This document shows, one piece after another, positions 51,552 through 64,000 of a stretch of 64,000 nucleotides of DNA. The notes under the pieces were generated by a model, which saw only the letters and a program-made list of their open reading frames with translations, did not search any database and was not told the DNA's origin. Position 1 is the first letter of the stretch. Every line of letters begins with the position of its first letter. The position numbers were made by a program, and so were the translations under genes. This DNA is from Sporothrix humicola (taxonomy: Eukaryota > Ascomycota > Sordariomycetes > Ophiostomatales > Ophiostomataceae): contig WNYE01000014.1 in assembly GCA_021396245.1 (NCBI GenBank), positions 62,001 through 126,000 of the forward strand, in the 5' to 3' direction.

Positions 51552-52611
51552 GTTTGGTATTTGCTTGTTTGTAGACGCCGATGGAAAACTGATTGTGGAT
51601 GTTTGTGGATGATTCTGGATAATTGTGAACGCTTGTTGGTGGACGTCTGTTGATGGATGTCTATCGATAGATGTCTGTGTCAAAGTAACGAAGCAAGATC
51701 AGAAAGCAGCCATGCACTGTATTTATGTTTTGCAAACAGGAGCTAGAATCAACGACACAGGGAAGAAAAGGAACGGCACAGCCTGGGAAATAGGAAGGAG
51801 CACTCCCCTATTCGTCAACATGCCAACGTAGTTGCATCATTTGGAAAGTGCATCAGTTGCTCTTTCCCTCACTTGACCAAAATGACAGCCCAAAGGTCAG
51901 CCCTGCGTCCAGCCTGACCACGCTCTACGAAGAAGCGTGAAAAAATCGACCGTATCCTCTGGTGGTTACTAAGTCAAGCCTGAACTGTATCACCGAGTGT
52001 GCCTTTGCCGACAGTATCCGCCCACAGCGTCGTTGATTTTAGGTTCGTCGATCTATGGGAGCAGCCGGCCGCAACGCTACCATATTAGTCCACCTCCATA
52101 ACGTTTATTCCACCTTGCGGTACTTGGTTGATATGTGATTTGAGTATGGTGTCGTCATGTAATTGCAGCAGCCCTAACAAATCGAACTAGACACACAAGC
52201 CACAAACTAGACATCACCAGATGTCGCAACGATTCGTGGCTGTATTTGACCGGGCTCTATGCACTTACACATCTTCACCGTCACGAGGCAAGGGACTCAG
52301 CCTCGCCAAAGGGTCCGCCTTACGAGAGGCCAGCCGGCCTCTATGTGCTCAGTGCGAGTCAAATACAGTGCTGTAGACCATGGCAAAAGCTACATCTCGA
52401 TTGTATTTTTGATGTCTCCAGGCAGAACCCTTATTTTTCTCAGGCATTAGCACTCGCACACCACCGGAAGATTTTTCAAGACTATTATTTTCAACGTATG
52501 TAGCACCTGATATATTTCACTAGATTTTATCCTGTCTTCTTGTCACATACGACGTTTTCCCAAAACCATCACCAACCTCCCAAATCCAGTATCACACATC
52601 CACGAATTATC
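51552..52611. other. Intergenic, no supported gene
   Basis: The stretch next to the minus-strand gene is a C/A-rich leader on its coding strand with repeated ATCCA/ACA units. The rest holds the promoter of the next plus-strand gene. Frames are short and featureless. Confidence 0.5.
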
Positions 52612-53483
52612 ATGGATGCCCAGGACACCTCCAGATCACTATTCAGCAGATTCATCACAACGTAAGTGCCATAGACTGACCTGCTGAAAGACTGACAGAG
52701 CGGACGAATATCTCGATCTCAACTCCAAAAAGGTCAAGACCCAGTTTCTAACCGCATCCACGCCGATCTCGCTTTCGCAAGCACAGGCTCAACCCAGGAA
52801 CCATGACTGTTATCTCGTCACCATCAAAGGGCACAGTCAGTGACAAGACTGCCGCCATTGTCTACGGCTCGATCTTCGGCGGCTTCATCGTCATTGTGCT
52901 GCTTGTCGTCCTATGCTGCTGGTGCGATGACCGTCGTGCAAACCGAAAATGGAGAAAAATCATGGGGCAGCCTTCTAGGCGGGAGGAGAGAGCAAGAGCG
53001 CGGGAGGAGAAAGCACGAGCGCGCCAGGCCAAAGAGGATGCCATGATGAGGGCTGGCCAGGCATGGGAGCAACAGCAAAGACGGGGCTACAACCGGAAAG
53101 TCATGGCCAATTTGAACGGCGACAACAATAACGGTCCAGGCTTTGCCGAAGTCGCCGCCAACGCTGGACTCGTCCCAGACCTTCAGCGACCTTCCCCGGC
53201 CATGTGCCACGTCCCCGTCCTCCCCAAACCCGACCCTCTCGGTATTTACGAAGGACCGGCCTACTACCGCGAGAACGGGCGCGTCATCCCCGTACTCAAC
53301 GCTCCCACACCGGCTAATTTGAGACGCAAGTCGTCCCTCCCAAACATTGCCAACATTGGCATCGAGGACATCGAGAAGAATTCACCTGGCGTAGGAGACG
53401 TGGACGTTCGCGAAGTTGATGCCGACGCGGAGTCGGTCATATCCGTCCCGGAGAGAGAGCCTGGCCGTAACTATTCCATGTAA
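52612..53483 (+). CDS. Single-pass membrane protein of unknown function
   Basis: Exons 52612-52661 and 52787-53483 give 248 residues; the 125-bp intron has donor GTAAGT, branch CTAAC and acceptor GCACAG. A shorter reading starts at the ATG at 52803 (226 residues). A helix at about 38-62 (ending LCCWC, possible palmitoylation site) is followed by basic DRRANRKWRK, a strongly charged Arg/Glu/Ala helix (about 77-110) and a polar tail with PRED-type motifs such as IGIEDIEKN. The likely topology is extracellular N-terminus and cytosolic C-terminus. It could anchor a cytosolic coiled coil to a membrane; I do not recognise the family. Confidence 0.65.
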
Positions 53484-53730
53484 TGAATAGAAGTTCTTTA
53501 TTGTAGGGCACACAATAGGACAATGATTAGATATTCGGGTAGACAAATGCCAGACAGCGCTTCGGGTTATTAAATACTTGACGACATAAATGGTGCTTGG
53601 TATTAAAATGTTGAAAAATAAAGACAAAGAACGCCATAACCATGCAGTGATATCGATGTAACTGAGACAAAATGATACTGAAATAAATAACGAGTGACAA
53701 AAGACAGACGAGAGGAGATGGTTGCTTCGT

Positions 53731-55816
53731 TCACTTCGACCGCCGCGTGGCCGACGACGACATGGGATCACTCTTGTGGTTCGGGTTGGGTGTCACGACC
53801 GTGTCCTCGACCTTGCTGCCTAGGGCCTCATCGAGCACCGACTGCGTAAACGAGACGTCGTCTAGATCGCTGAAACTACTGCCGATGCTGGGCGTGGTGC
53901 CGACCTCGCTGCCCTCGCGGGAGATGCCCGATGCAGCCGCTTTGGCGGCACGGACGGCCGGGCTGCGTGCCGACAAGGTCTGTTGCAGTCGTGGCGGCGA
54001 CTTGATGCCGGGAGCGCGGGACGACTGGAGGCGGGCGGCGGCCATGGCGCTGGCTGTCGAGGGAGTGCCCCCACTTCCAGAGGCGGCAGCAGCGGCAGCG
54101 GCAGCTGCAATGGTAGGCGCTTTGAAGGCTTTCGTCGTGGGCGACGCGGAGGCCGACGATGACGGTGAGGAGGAAGAGTCGGCTGTTGACCGCCGTGTAT
54201 GATGGTGCTGGTGACGGGCATGTTGGCGATTGCCGTGGCCATGTCCGTGTCCGTGCCCACTTCCGCTGGTACCAGACGGTCCCGCCTTGGCAGCTGACTT
54301 GAAGCGCAAAAAGGCACCTTGATTCTCTGACTCGTCGCCATCGGCGTCGTTGTCGGCGTCACCTTCATCTGACCCACCGGACGAGATGCCAAGACCAATC
54401 ACACCGAAATCACCTTCAGGGCCTTGGGCCGTGCCGGCGCGCTGTCTGTTTGCCTGGGTATCTCGTGCTTGCTGTTGATATTGTTGCGGAGCATGTCCTG
54501 GTGGGCGTCGGAAAATGCGAGACATGACCGGCTCGGATGGAGTTGAAGAGGACGACGAGCCCGAATCGGACGTGGCCGCCGGCGATTCAGGTTCAAACCC
54601 ATCATCCTCATCGTCTTCGCCCTCGTTTTCGCCGTCGCCTTCAGACTCCTCGTAGGCCGCACGCCGGCCCGCTGCATCGGTCGGTCGTGCTGGGCGGATG
54701 GGCAGAGGAGACTGGAGCCGCGCTTGTTGTTGTTGCACTGTCGCTGGCGAGAACGTCGGATGACCGCGGCCAACGGGCGATACTACTACATTCCGTTCCA
54801 ATTCTTTCTCGGGTGAAAAGGACGAGATCGTCTCGAGTGGCGGCCGGGTCGGTCGCGTCGGCCGGATCTGGCTGTCCTCCATCGACGGGCGTCGTGAACC
54901 GCTGCTGCCGCCAACAGCGCCCGGTGATGCTCCTCCAGAGGCTCTCTGTGTTCTTGGATTGGCACGGCTGCCCGCGGACGCAGTCCGGCGCATCGTTTCG
55001 GCCGAGGCGGTTCTACCACCGCCGCCGCTCGACAGGGTGCGACCCATGGCCTCGGAGGTCGGTGTCGTCGCCGTCGCAAAGCGGGACCCGCCCAGGCCGG
55101 CAGATGCACCTTGCCCACCGGCCAGCGAGGGCGAGTTTATCGGCGAGTCTCTGCCACCACTGTTGGCGCCAGCAACACCAGCGCCAAGCGTGGCCACCTT
55201 GCGCGTCTGCGCGCGGACCTGCGAGACATGCCGTTCGGTCAGGATCGTGGCTTGGATAAGGAGGAAGTCGACAGTCGCATCGAAAGTCTGTGCACTGTGG
55301 AGGGTTAGTAGGCTCAAGGTGGTAAAGGTAAACATAAAGCAAAAGGTGGTCGGCCGTACAGTTGTTCCCCTGCGAGTAGTTAGTAAGAATTCAATACAAA
55401 ACGAAGGAGGGAGACCACCTACAGTCAATGTCGTTCTTGGACGCCCGTGACAGGATGCGCCACAGGGCGTCGTCCTTTTCCTTGTTCCAGTCGACATCCG
55501 GCGGATCGACAAACCCGTTGCGCGGCGCCGGCACGCGAATGTAAACTGTGTAGCGGGGCTGCGGCTCTGGCGGTGCCGGTGATGCCTGTTTGTGGCCAGA
55601 CTGGGCTTGCGCCTGTGCTTGTGCTTGTGCTTGTGCTTGGGATGTGCTGCCGTGCTTCTGTGACTGTGAATGCGGGTCTTGCGACTTTTGCCGGCGCATC
55701 GACGTCGATGATGGCTGCTGAGGGGCTTGTGGCTGCTCCTCCGGGACGGGAACTGGGTCGTCCGGGAAACGAAGAGGCAAGTCCAGCGCCTGGTCGTGCT
55801 TTGGATCGAAATCCAT
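53731..55816 (-). CDS. ATG29: Autophagy-related protein 29, with 10-nt microexon
   Basis: Exons on the minus strand are 55423-55816, the 10-nt microexon 55360-55369, and 53731-55294, giving 655 residues. Introns are 53 and 65 bp, both with ACTAAC branch points. Splicing yields YTVYIRVPAPRNGFVDPP, then ALWRILSRASKNDIDWEQ, then LAQTFDATVDFLLIQATIL with HVSQVRAQTRKV, the conserved N-terminal domain of Atg29 (about 85-165), which works with Atg17 and Atg31 at the phagophore assembly site. Without the microexon the frame and the conserved WxxLA are lost. An acidic/Pro/Gln N-terminal extension contains (QA)6Q. The remaining 490 residues are low-complexity Ser/Gly/Pro-rich and probably phosphorylated, as in other filamentous-fungus Atg29 proteins. 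Confidence 0.87.
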
Positions 55817-56644
55817 CGCGGCGGCAAGTGGTCGTCGAGAAGCGAGATGAGGAAGAGTCGAGGAGGGAGGCTCGAGAAGAAGGGTCGCAGATGTTGCTCG
55901 CGTGCGATTACGGAGACATCGGGTCGTCGGATGAGGAGGGGTAGGGATTGCGTTCAAAGCTTAGATGGGAGCACCCTATTGTCACTGCGGCGTCAGATCA
56001 ATATCGAAGTCGCAGACACGCTGGTCTGGATCGAAAGAAATCGTACGTCGTCCGGCTGGCGGGAAGACGGAGAGACGGAAGCGCAGGAAGACAGTCGGCC
56101 GTTGAGAAGCGAGCGTGAATGACGAATCGACGAATGACGTTTCCCAACAGGTGAGGAGTGAGGTGAGGAGAAACAGTGGATAGGACCTAGGAGAAGCGCG
56201 AAGACGGCCTCTGATTGGCTAGACACCCAAGTAATAGTGGAGACGAGAAGAGCTATCGTGGGGCGCTGGGGCATTTCCGGAGCCCTAAAGTCCTACTAAG
56301 TTAGGCGGCCCCGGGCGCTAAACATTCTGACATGAGTGGGCATTTTCAACGGGTTTTCAGGGATGCTTATGGCTGGCGATGCCATACGTAGATCTTTCAA
56401 ATGGAACACTTAACATCGCGAATACAAACAAACGAAGTATAATAGAATCTGACTGTGCAAAATGGCCGTAACGCTTGCTAGAATGCCAATGGTATCTCAA
56501 AGATCAAACACGAACAAGAAAGACCAGGAAAATTGCAACAAAAGTAAACACCAAAGATGACCAGAAAAAGAACAAGAAAAAAAAAAAAGAAATCCCAAAT
56601 CCAAATCTATGTGACAAAATGAAAATGGCAAATGTGGAAGGAGA
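55817..56644. other. Intergenic, no supported gene
   Basis: Promoter of ATG29 and 3' end of the next minus-strand gene. Two short open frames read antisense to nothing known and are not supported. An A-rich stretch at 56576-56588 may mark the 3' end of the downstream gene. Confidence 0.5.
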
Positions 56645-59600
56645 CTACATGTAAAGAGCGTCATCCTCTGATTCATTATGACCACCGCTTCTGCCACCCT
56701 GACCATCATGGCCAACGTCCTCAGCACCACTCATTGCATTGACCATTGCTCTGCGGAAGGGTGATGAGGAAGGAGGTGCTGTGGCTGCAATGCCGGAGAC
56801 AGCACCGAATTGGGGCCGGTTTCGAGATACAGTGTATCGGGTCGGCCTTGTTCCGGTGATACTGACGTCAGTGGGAGTGGTTCTATCAATAATAGGAGAA
56901 AGATCCAAAAAGTGACGTTCGTCCCAACCACGGCGGATTGGTGGGCCCGGATATTCGTTGTCGTCAGGTACATCGCCGTCTTCGTCATCAGAAGACGTAT
57001 CAGACCTGTCGTCGAGATGGCTGCTGGGCGTCTCAGGCACTCCTTCCTCGACTTCATCTTCATCGTCGTTGCTGGGCGTCCTGGCTGCCGCTTCCCTGGC
57101 TGCCTTGCGTTGCGCCTCCACTTGCTGCAGAACAAGCGTGTGAAGTCTGCGCAGGAGATGGACCTGGTGCTGGTACTTCATGTAATCTAAATGCGCCATT
57201 TGATCCCGCTGGATCATGGCTTGCTGAGCGAGAATCTGACGCTGGTGCTGCAGTGTCTGCTCCTGGTACGTCTGCATTAACCGATCTTGCTCTTGGTTCT
57301 GTCTTTGCAGCTCAAGCTGGTACTGCTGCTGCTGATGGTAGCGTTCGTACTGCTGTCTGTCCATCTCGTTTTGTTCTGCAAGAGGAGCCGGAGGAATCGA
57401 ATGGAGGGCTTCAAGTAAAGCGCCATAACCCTCGTTCCGGGGCCGATTGAGAGGCCGGCTTTCTGCCAACGGGCTCCATGCGGATCCTGAAGGCAGGCTC
57501 GTCAGTGGTGGCAGCGTCGGCCGGAGCGGCCGGGGTGCAACGAGCTCAGTCTGGTCCAAAGCTGGCAGTGCCAAGTTGTCCGAAATAGGTGGGCCAAAGC
57601 CGGGCTGAAGGCGCTGGATTTCTGGTGCATAGGGTGGTGGCGATGGAAGGAGATTTGGGGGTACAACTTCAGGCATACAGTTTTGTCGGGCCCGCTGAAG
57701 TTGGCGGTCATGCTGATTATGTATGTGGAGGGCGATTGGGTCTGGGGTAGGGGGGGCGTTGAAAACATTGCCAAAGTTCCGCCCAGTGTACTCAGGATCA
57801 TTGAGCATTTCCGGGGGCGGGAGGTACATGTATGCTGGCTCGCTGTCTCTATCGTATCTACTGCGTGTGATGGAACTGCCAGAAACGCCTTCAACTGTGC
57901 GACTAGCGTTGCTTTCAGCTGCGGTCTCGATTGGTGATAGCCGAGAAGTGGTTGGGCCATGATAGAAGTACAGAGATGTCCGGGATGTCCGTTTGCGTGC
58001 AGCCATTTCCCGCTGGCGTTTCTGCTCCTGTCTCTGGTCGACAAGGTCACGGTGCTGTCGCACAAGCTTTTCCAATGAGCGTGCCCCATATTCACTAACA
58101 TTGTCGTGGAAACGTGTAGCGAAATCTATGAATTTTTCGTGGAGCATGTTTTCATCTCGAAGCAGTTTTGTGACGTCGCTGCAGCTTATGCCAGAGGACA
58201 AAGGAGGCTGTCGACGGGCTGGCTGCTTTGTGGCCCCTTTATTGACATTCCCATTTGACACATCTGATGAGCCGGTGGATGACGTTGGCAATGTGAGCTT
58301 GGAGGAATTTCTGGCTGGTCCAGAGCCCGATGATTGTGGGGGAATAGTCATGATTTTGGATGCGGTGGCATGTGACTCATCGACGACCGTGGCCTCTGCA
58401 AGAGAACTTCCAGATGGTGCAAGTGTCCCGTCGATAGGAGAAGGTGTATCAGACAACGGGTAAGGGCTGCAAGGTCGAAAGGTGACTTCAACAGGGGTAA
58501 AGGGAGGACATGTTGTCGGGGGTCTCCTCTTAAATCGGGCAGTCATCATTGGCGGCTTCGAGGAACGTGTTTGGGCATCATGAGCTTCTGTATCGTGTGT
58601 TAGTGGGGGTTCTGGTTTGGGGAATAGAAGTTATGCTGTTGTGGTTCGTAGAATAGATATGGTGGCGCATATGATGACTGACCCGACGATTGCTGTGGAG
58701 GATGTAGCGGCTCATTTGATGGTTGTGTTGGAGCCGAAGACACTTGCTCGCCTTCACCAACAAATTGTTCTGAAAGCAACATCGCCGGCTGTTCAAGATG
58801 CTGGTTGTCCTGGAACTGGCCTGTGGCGGTGTCCTCGGCAGTATTCTCAATTCCTTGAAATAGCCGGTCAAGACGATGCATGGCAAAGCTCAAAGGAGAA
58901 GCGTCGGGAGCAACGGGCTGCAGACCAGCACCGGCCTTCTCTGCAGCTTCACGGACCTCGGCAGCATAGGTACGCATGGCGTAACTGACCTCGGCGCGGG
59001 TTGGAAAGACTCCAGAATAAGCAAGGGCACCAGTGGCACCACGCTGGGCGCGGATAGTCGACATCAACTGCACATTGCGGTCCAGAAACGGCTGTGCCTT
59101 CAAGAACTCTGCAAGCACGCAGCTGGCCAGATCAGCCAGTGTGTTGTATATCATCCAAAATATCTCACGACCCTCGGTGATGGATTTCCTCAAAAAGCGG
59201 CGTAGGCCAAAAGCCAGCATAAGGGATGTTTTCTGACAGCCGGTGAGGTTGAGCACAGTGACCACGTGAGAGGCGTCCGGCACGGGGAAATCGGAGCTGG
59301 TCTCTTGGGGATCGAAATCAAACATGTAGCAATTTTCGTTTAGTATGTGGAACACGTCAGCCCCGGTCGATGAGGCATCAGCGCTGTGGGATTGTTTGTA
59401 TGACCACTGGTAGAAGACACATTCCGGGGGTGGAATCTGGCACATGTCCTCAAACGACGTCTTGAGGCTCTCAAAGCTGTCGATGGCCACTTGTTCGGTC
59501 TCCAGAGGGTTGGTGCTTGTCAACAGGTATGCTCTGAACCTCTCACGCATATCTCGACAGAACTGAAGGTCTTCGTAGCGCGTCGGATACTCCAGCAATC

Positions 59601-59817
59601 CCAAACGCCTCTTTCCATTGTTCGCCTCGGAGGTCTGCAAAGAGTGGATGGAGTGAACAGATGGCGACGGCTGTCCTGCGCTTCTTGAAGAAATGGCTCC
59701 TGGGCTGTAACCAGAATGAATGTCATGCGGTGTTACTGGAGTGGCTACCGAGGGGGCGTCCGATGTTGGTGTTGATGTTGCATCGGCATTTTCTGGTGTG
59801 AAGGCGAGGTGTGCCAT
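56645..59817 (-). CDS. Large Q-rich fungal protein of unknown function, 2 exons
   Basis: Exons 58683-59817 and 56645-58587 give 1025 residues. The two long frames are only 50 bp apart, too close for separate genes. An intron with donor GTCAGT, branch CTAAC and acceptor TACAG (95 bp) joins them in frame (PPQQSS|EAHDAQTRSSKPP). The first frame has a mixed domain at about 70-330 with NENCYMFDFDP and SHVVTVLNLTGCQKTSLMLAFGLRRFL; no known family was recognised. The second is disordered Ser/Pro-rich, then a Gln/Glu-rich coiled coil (about 770-880) and an acidic Asp/Glu tract. A two-gene model (405 and 634 residues) remains possible. The start is the ATG at 59817, because the upstream frame begins only at a GTG. 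Confidence 0.65.
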
Positions 59818-62800
59818 CTTGGCAAGATATGGAAAGATGGAATATGGATGTTGAGGTTGATGTCGGGGTACGGCAGTGGATGCTTTTAATTGCACGTCAT
59901 GTTAGATGAGGCGTCTAAAAACGGGGTTGTGTGCGATAATAAATAACAGATTATGGCAGCCAAAGCATTGGCTCGGAACAAAACACACCTTCTCAATGTT
60001 ATAAGTCGCACGACACGGCGTTGAATGCTAGAAAGCCAGCGTGGTACCGTTGGAGAGATTCTGCAGGGTCCGCCGCAGCTGGCCGTGATACGAAGAAATG
60101 TCAGCTCAGACGTAAGGATCGAGACAGACTCAAACCAAGGCCGCTGAGGTGAAGAAACGAGGGTGCAAAAGTGATAGATCACTGAGAGATTGTAGATGTG
60201 CAGTAAAACAAAACGAAGGAACAATAAGACCGCACTTGTTGATAACAAGCCGGCTTGTAACGGTCTAGGTGGAAATCGGAAAAGGATGCGGGGAGACAAA
60301 TAACAAAGATGCCTTTTGGGGCTTGAGGAAACTCAGGAGAACAAAGGCAGAAAAATTCTGCAAAGGAGGGGAAGCACGATGCTACTTATATCTTGGGAAG
60401 AGAAAACAATGAAAATGCAATAAATACGGAAGGTGGCAGAAGATGCGAGGAAAACAACCATTCTGGGAAAGAGTAAATGGGGGCCAAATGGCAAGATGTC
60501 CCGAAGAACAAGGGAAAGAGCGACTGGATGATGGGACACCTCAAACGGCAAGAGCGACTACGGCATGTATGGCAGGGGCATTGCATGCCAGGTGCGATAC
60601 ACAATTACGACGTATTACAACGCATCCGTACTTCGTTCCTTCCTTCTTACTATGTGAGAGCTGTCCCCCCAATTTTGTAAATTAAAAAATGTTGACAGAA
60701 GGAGCAGATGGGCGAGATGCGACGTGCAGCAAAGTGCAGCGTAGCCTCGTGTCCTTGCTCCATGGGAAGGTGCCCAATGTGTGGGTGGGGCTCACGTTCT
60801 GGTGCCAATCGACCTCTCAATGTGACCGTCTTTCCTGCATACACATGCAGGAAGAAAGGTCAACAGGCCCCTGTATCAGGCCGCTCACAGCTCGCCATCC
60901 CGTCGATGCGGTCTGTCCAACAGGCCGCTTGCAAGGTGAGGAAAGGAAAGACAAAAGGAAGCAAAGAAGAAATGGAGCCAGCAGTGAGGAAAAGGAGGCA
61001 AAAAGAAAGAAAAACTGACCGGTCAAAAAAGCAGAACAAACAAGAAACCCCATCTCCGAGCTCTCATTTGCCGCACTCGAAGCTCGATACATTCGATATC
61101 CTCCAAACCTCGACACCCTCGATGCGAGACAAGCCACCAACTGTCCATCCTCTTCCTGTCTTGTGCCCGGTTTTGGTGATGGAAACAAACGCAGCAGCAA
61201 GCCGTCCCCCATGCTCACCGCTGCCACCAAAGCTGCACATCCGCCTCATCCACCCGCATGCATGCACTTTCTGAGCACACAGTGAGAGGACAGAAGACAC
61301 GGAAAGGCACACAGACACAAACAACAGACATACACCACACCTTTTGATAGTTGGTTGTTCCTTTCGCGAGAGACTTCTCTCCCTTTTTATCACCCGTCGT
61401 GCAGATATTCCTCCGAACCCGAGCTATCCATCCACAACTGTTCAACAACATCGAAACCGATGCCACAAAGCCCGTCACAAAGACGGCCAGAAACGGCCAA
61501 ACAGGAAAGGCGCAGACGCAGAAAGAATCAGACGGGATGTGACGAGCTGCCGCCGCGGCAGACGATTGGCTGGCTGAGGCGAGCTCGTGAGCACCCAGGC
61601 CGCAGGTGCAAGTTTACAGGTTTTCTGTGGGAGCAAGCTTCGGGCCTGTATGGGAGTGCTGTAGGTAGGAGCGGCGGCTACAGCATGCAGGGTGGGAGTG
61701 TTGGTTGGGGCCAATGTCCGAACAGGGCTAGAGCGACGGCAGCACCAACACACAAACAGACGCAGGAGACGAGGGAGACGCAGGAAAAGGGGATGAAAGG
61801 GACGAAAGAAAAACCATATGCGAAAATAAAATGAAAAAAAAAGAACAAGAACAAGAATAAAGGAAAAAATTGAGGAGGTAGAACCAACAGAAAGTGCGGA
61901 CGAAAAGAAGAGGTGCAAGTGTCCGTCTTGTACTCCGTACTCCCGTAATAAGGTGCAATTTTTGCCGGGAGACAACACATGGCTTCCCCTGCTTGATGTA
62001 GCAACAGAACGCAACGGTGAAGAGGGGCCGGATGTCAGCAGTGTTCATAAGCTTTGTCGTAACGTAGGTTTGTGGGTGACAATATAATAAAATATTGATC
62101 ATGAAAAGTTGAATCTTGAACGAAAAAAAAATAGTATAAAGTTCATAATCTCGTCTGTATCATGAGATACAACCGCAGGGCACAGAAAGTGGCCATAGAC
62201 ATCCCGTATTGTGTTTCCCTCCCCTCGCTTTGTGTCACCAATAAACACAGACACGATTCTATTCTGCTGTCTTCCCGACTGCAACTGTAGGACAAGTCAT
62301 ATGTCATAACGGCATGTCACACCAGACGGGCATCTCGTCCTTTTTCTTTCAAAGTGACAGCCCCTTTCTCATTCCTCACATTTTTGTTCTCTTTCATTCT
62401 TTGTTCGCTTGCATAAGTTTACCCGCCTTCTCTCGATATTCTCCCGCTCTTCGGCGCATCTTTAGAGTGCCTGTTGGGCCTGGCTTCTCTTTTTCTGTTG
62501 GCCCCCATATATCTCCCTTAAAGATAAAGTGAATAGTCCATGACATTCCCAGTATGTAATGATAAAAGACAATAGAAAGTGAGGATCTCAAAAGGATGCA
62601 CATCTCGAATTACAAGCGCGGTTATCGGGGTAACTATTGATCAGACCGACCGACCGGTCAGGGCAAAACAAAAGTTCAAGACCCGGCCGCATAAGGCCGG
62701 GCCTAGTGGTGAGGATCCGGATATGTACTGTACTTTGTACCATAAAAATGGAGTCTGCCTTGTCTTCTCCGACCTCGTTCCGGCCACAGGTTCTTTCGAT

Positions 62801-64000
62801 TTTTGCCGCGCTCTCCAGCTGATATCCTGGTTCGGGTACGGACAGTACTTTGGTGTCCTCTGCATTTTATTCGTTACTTTTGCATGCCCAGCTACCAAGT
62901 TCCTCCCAGCCCATCTCGGTTCTCGTTGTCCGTGTGATAAAAAAGTGGCGCCCCACAAGTGTATTTTTCCTGGTTCACTGCACAAATCTGGGCCTGGCGA
63001 GTCTACTTTGTACTTGAAATCAAAAGATACGGGTCAAGAAGAAACCAACATACATATACGCCGTGTGGGGGGTATGCTTTAACGCCACACATTTAGTCAG
63101 ACCTCTTTCTTGCAGGCGTCCCAGTACTCCCCCGAAAACACACAATGGCGCATATGGCTGATGGCCAGACTCCGGTTTCTCCTCTTCACTGTCACCAGCT
63201 TACCTATGATATAACGGGGACTCATCAAGCCGAATAGAGGCCACAAGAACAAGCCCGACTAAATGTACATCTAGGGAAGAGCAAGGGAAGACAATATTAC
63301 AAGATACGGAGTACTCTGACATGAATAACATCCTGCAGGCAGGGCAAGGGAAAACGAGACTGTGATAGTTATTTATTTCAAAAGAAAATCATGAAGCCCC
63401 ACACATTGTCGAAGCAGCATAGGGTATAGGGTGAATATGCACACTATCTTTTTGTGCTGTATTTTCTCTGTATAATTGGACAAATTGGCTGTTTTATGGA
63501 GCCTTCCAGGGACATCAAGACTGGTCAGGATTCCGTGTACCTCTGGATTGGTCGATATAGCAGTTGTTACATGTAATGGCTAGAAGCCGAGACCCGAAAG
63601 ACCTCGAATCCAAGAAATCCTTCTACTAGTCCTTCCTTTCTCTCTTGCCGTAGCTCCCGTACTGCGAGCTTTGAGTTCGTGGGCTTGTGGCCCAGACTCG
63701 AGCTGGACTAGTATTAGTCGTCGATCTGTGCATGAAATAGTGTGAGAACTGATGAATTCCAGCCTTGATCCTTGGTTGATAGCTTTGAGCTTAAATGTTT
63801 GGTGACTCGTTGTATATCAGCATGACAGTACTCAAGATATCCTAGATTTGAACATCTGATGTATCCAAACCCACGAGTATGCATCACAACGGGGCCTGAC
63901 CAAATTTTGTCTCAATTACGAACTGGGAGGACAGAGAGAACGTGTGCAACTCTGGATTGTGTATCTTTGTAAGTCGCTCTTCCATACGTCGTACCTCAGC
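59818..64000. other. Long region with no recognisable gene
   Basis: About 4.2 kb lies upstream of the Q-rich gene and extends to the window edge. The longest frames (for example 60708-61274) are compositionally odd, lack motifs and overlap each other. C/T-rich and A-rich tracts are frequent near 61000-61900. TACTCCGTACTCC at 61931-61943 and TACGGAGTACT at 63305-63315 are copies of the palindromic motif seen at the left end of the window. It may hold long upstream regulatory DNA or a non-coding transcript, but nothing shows either directly. Confidence 0.45.

Noticed and set aside
60708..61274. 188-residue frame in the right-hand gene-free region
   Set aside because: Low-complexity Lys/Arg-rich translation, no motif, overlapping frames of similar length on both strands.
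62600..62720. tRNA-like GTTCAAGACC box
   Set aside because: No acceptor stem, D-arm or anticodon arm could be paired around it.

Overview
The window looks like nuclear DNA of a filamentous ascomycete (Pezizomycotina, most likely Sordariomycetes). It has short spliceosomal introns (mostly 47-125 bp) with GTAAGT/GTGAGT-like donors, CTAAC-type branch points and CAG acceptors, two Zn2Cys6 regulators, a DUF3292-type protein, APC5, ATG29 and a fluoride exporter, monocistronic genes on both strands, and one RIP-like gene relic. No rRNA, CRISPR array or convincing tRNA was seen. Family calls come from reading motifs by eye; no database search was possible.

Layout. 1-16 kb: a small secreted carbohydrate-binding-like protein, a cysteine-containing protein of unknown function, a C2H2/coiled-coil protein, the cell-cycle subunit APC5, a long coiled-coil protein with TPALPR repeats, a proline/serine-rich protein, and a PD-(D/E)XK-like gene broken at an A7 tract. 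16-31 kb: a three-exon F-box-like protein, a DUF3292/GRAM-like membrane protein, a convergent intergenic region full of GACGCA-NN-TGCGTC palindromes, a Zn2Cys6 regulator, an arrestin-like protein, a 613-bp non-autonomous DNA transposon with 68-bp perfect inverted ends, an 8-bp target duplication and internal 17-bp repeats, and the fluoride exporter.

32-44 kb: six neighbouring genes that look like a catabolic cluster. They encode a DenD-like NAD-dependent sugar-acid dehydrogenase, a PhyH-type Fe(II)/2-oxoglutarate dioxygenase, a Zn2Cys6 activator, a D-2-hydroxyacid dehydrogenase, a class II fructose-bisphosphate-type aldolase and an MFS sugar transporter. The inferred logic is import, oxidation or hydroxylation, aldol cleavage and reduction of a short 2-oxo product, under a local regulator. 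The 9-mer GTCGGTTGA occurs in three of the cluster's intergenic regions. The gene set does not match the known fungal galacturonate pathway and is the best candidate here for an undescribed system; its substrate cannot be read from sequence.

44-64 kb: an AT-rich stretch with an A24 tract, an ankyrin-repeat pseudogene whose two stop codons are both explained by C-to-T changes, a secreted glycosidase-like protein, several fungal proteins of unknown function, a small membrane protein whose start codon is split by an intron, ATG29 with a 10-nt microexon, a 1025-residue Q-rich protein, and about 4.2 kb with no recognisable gene.
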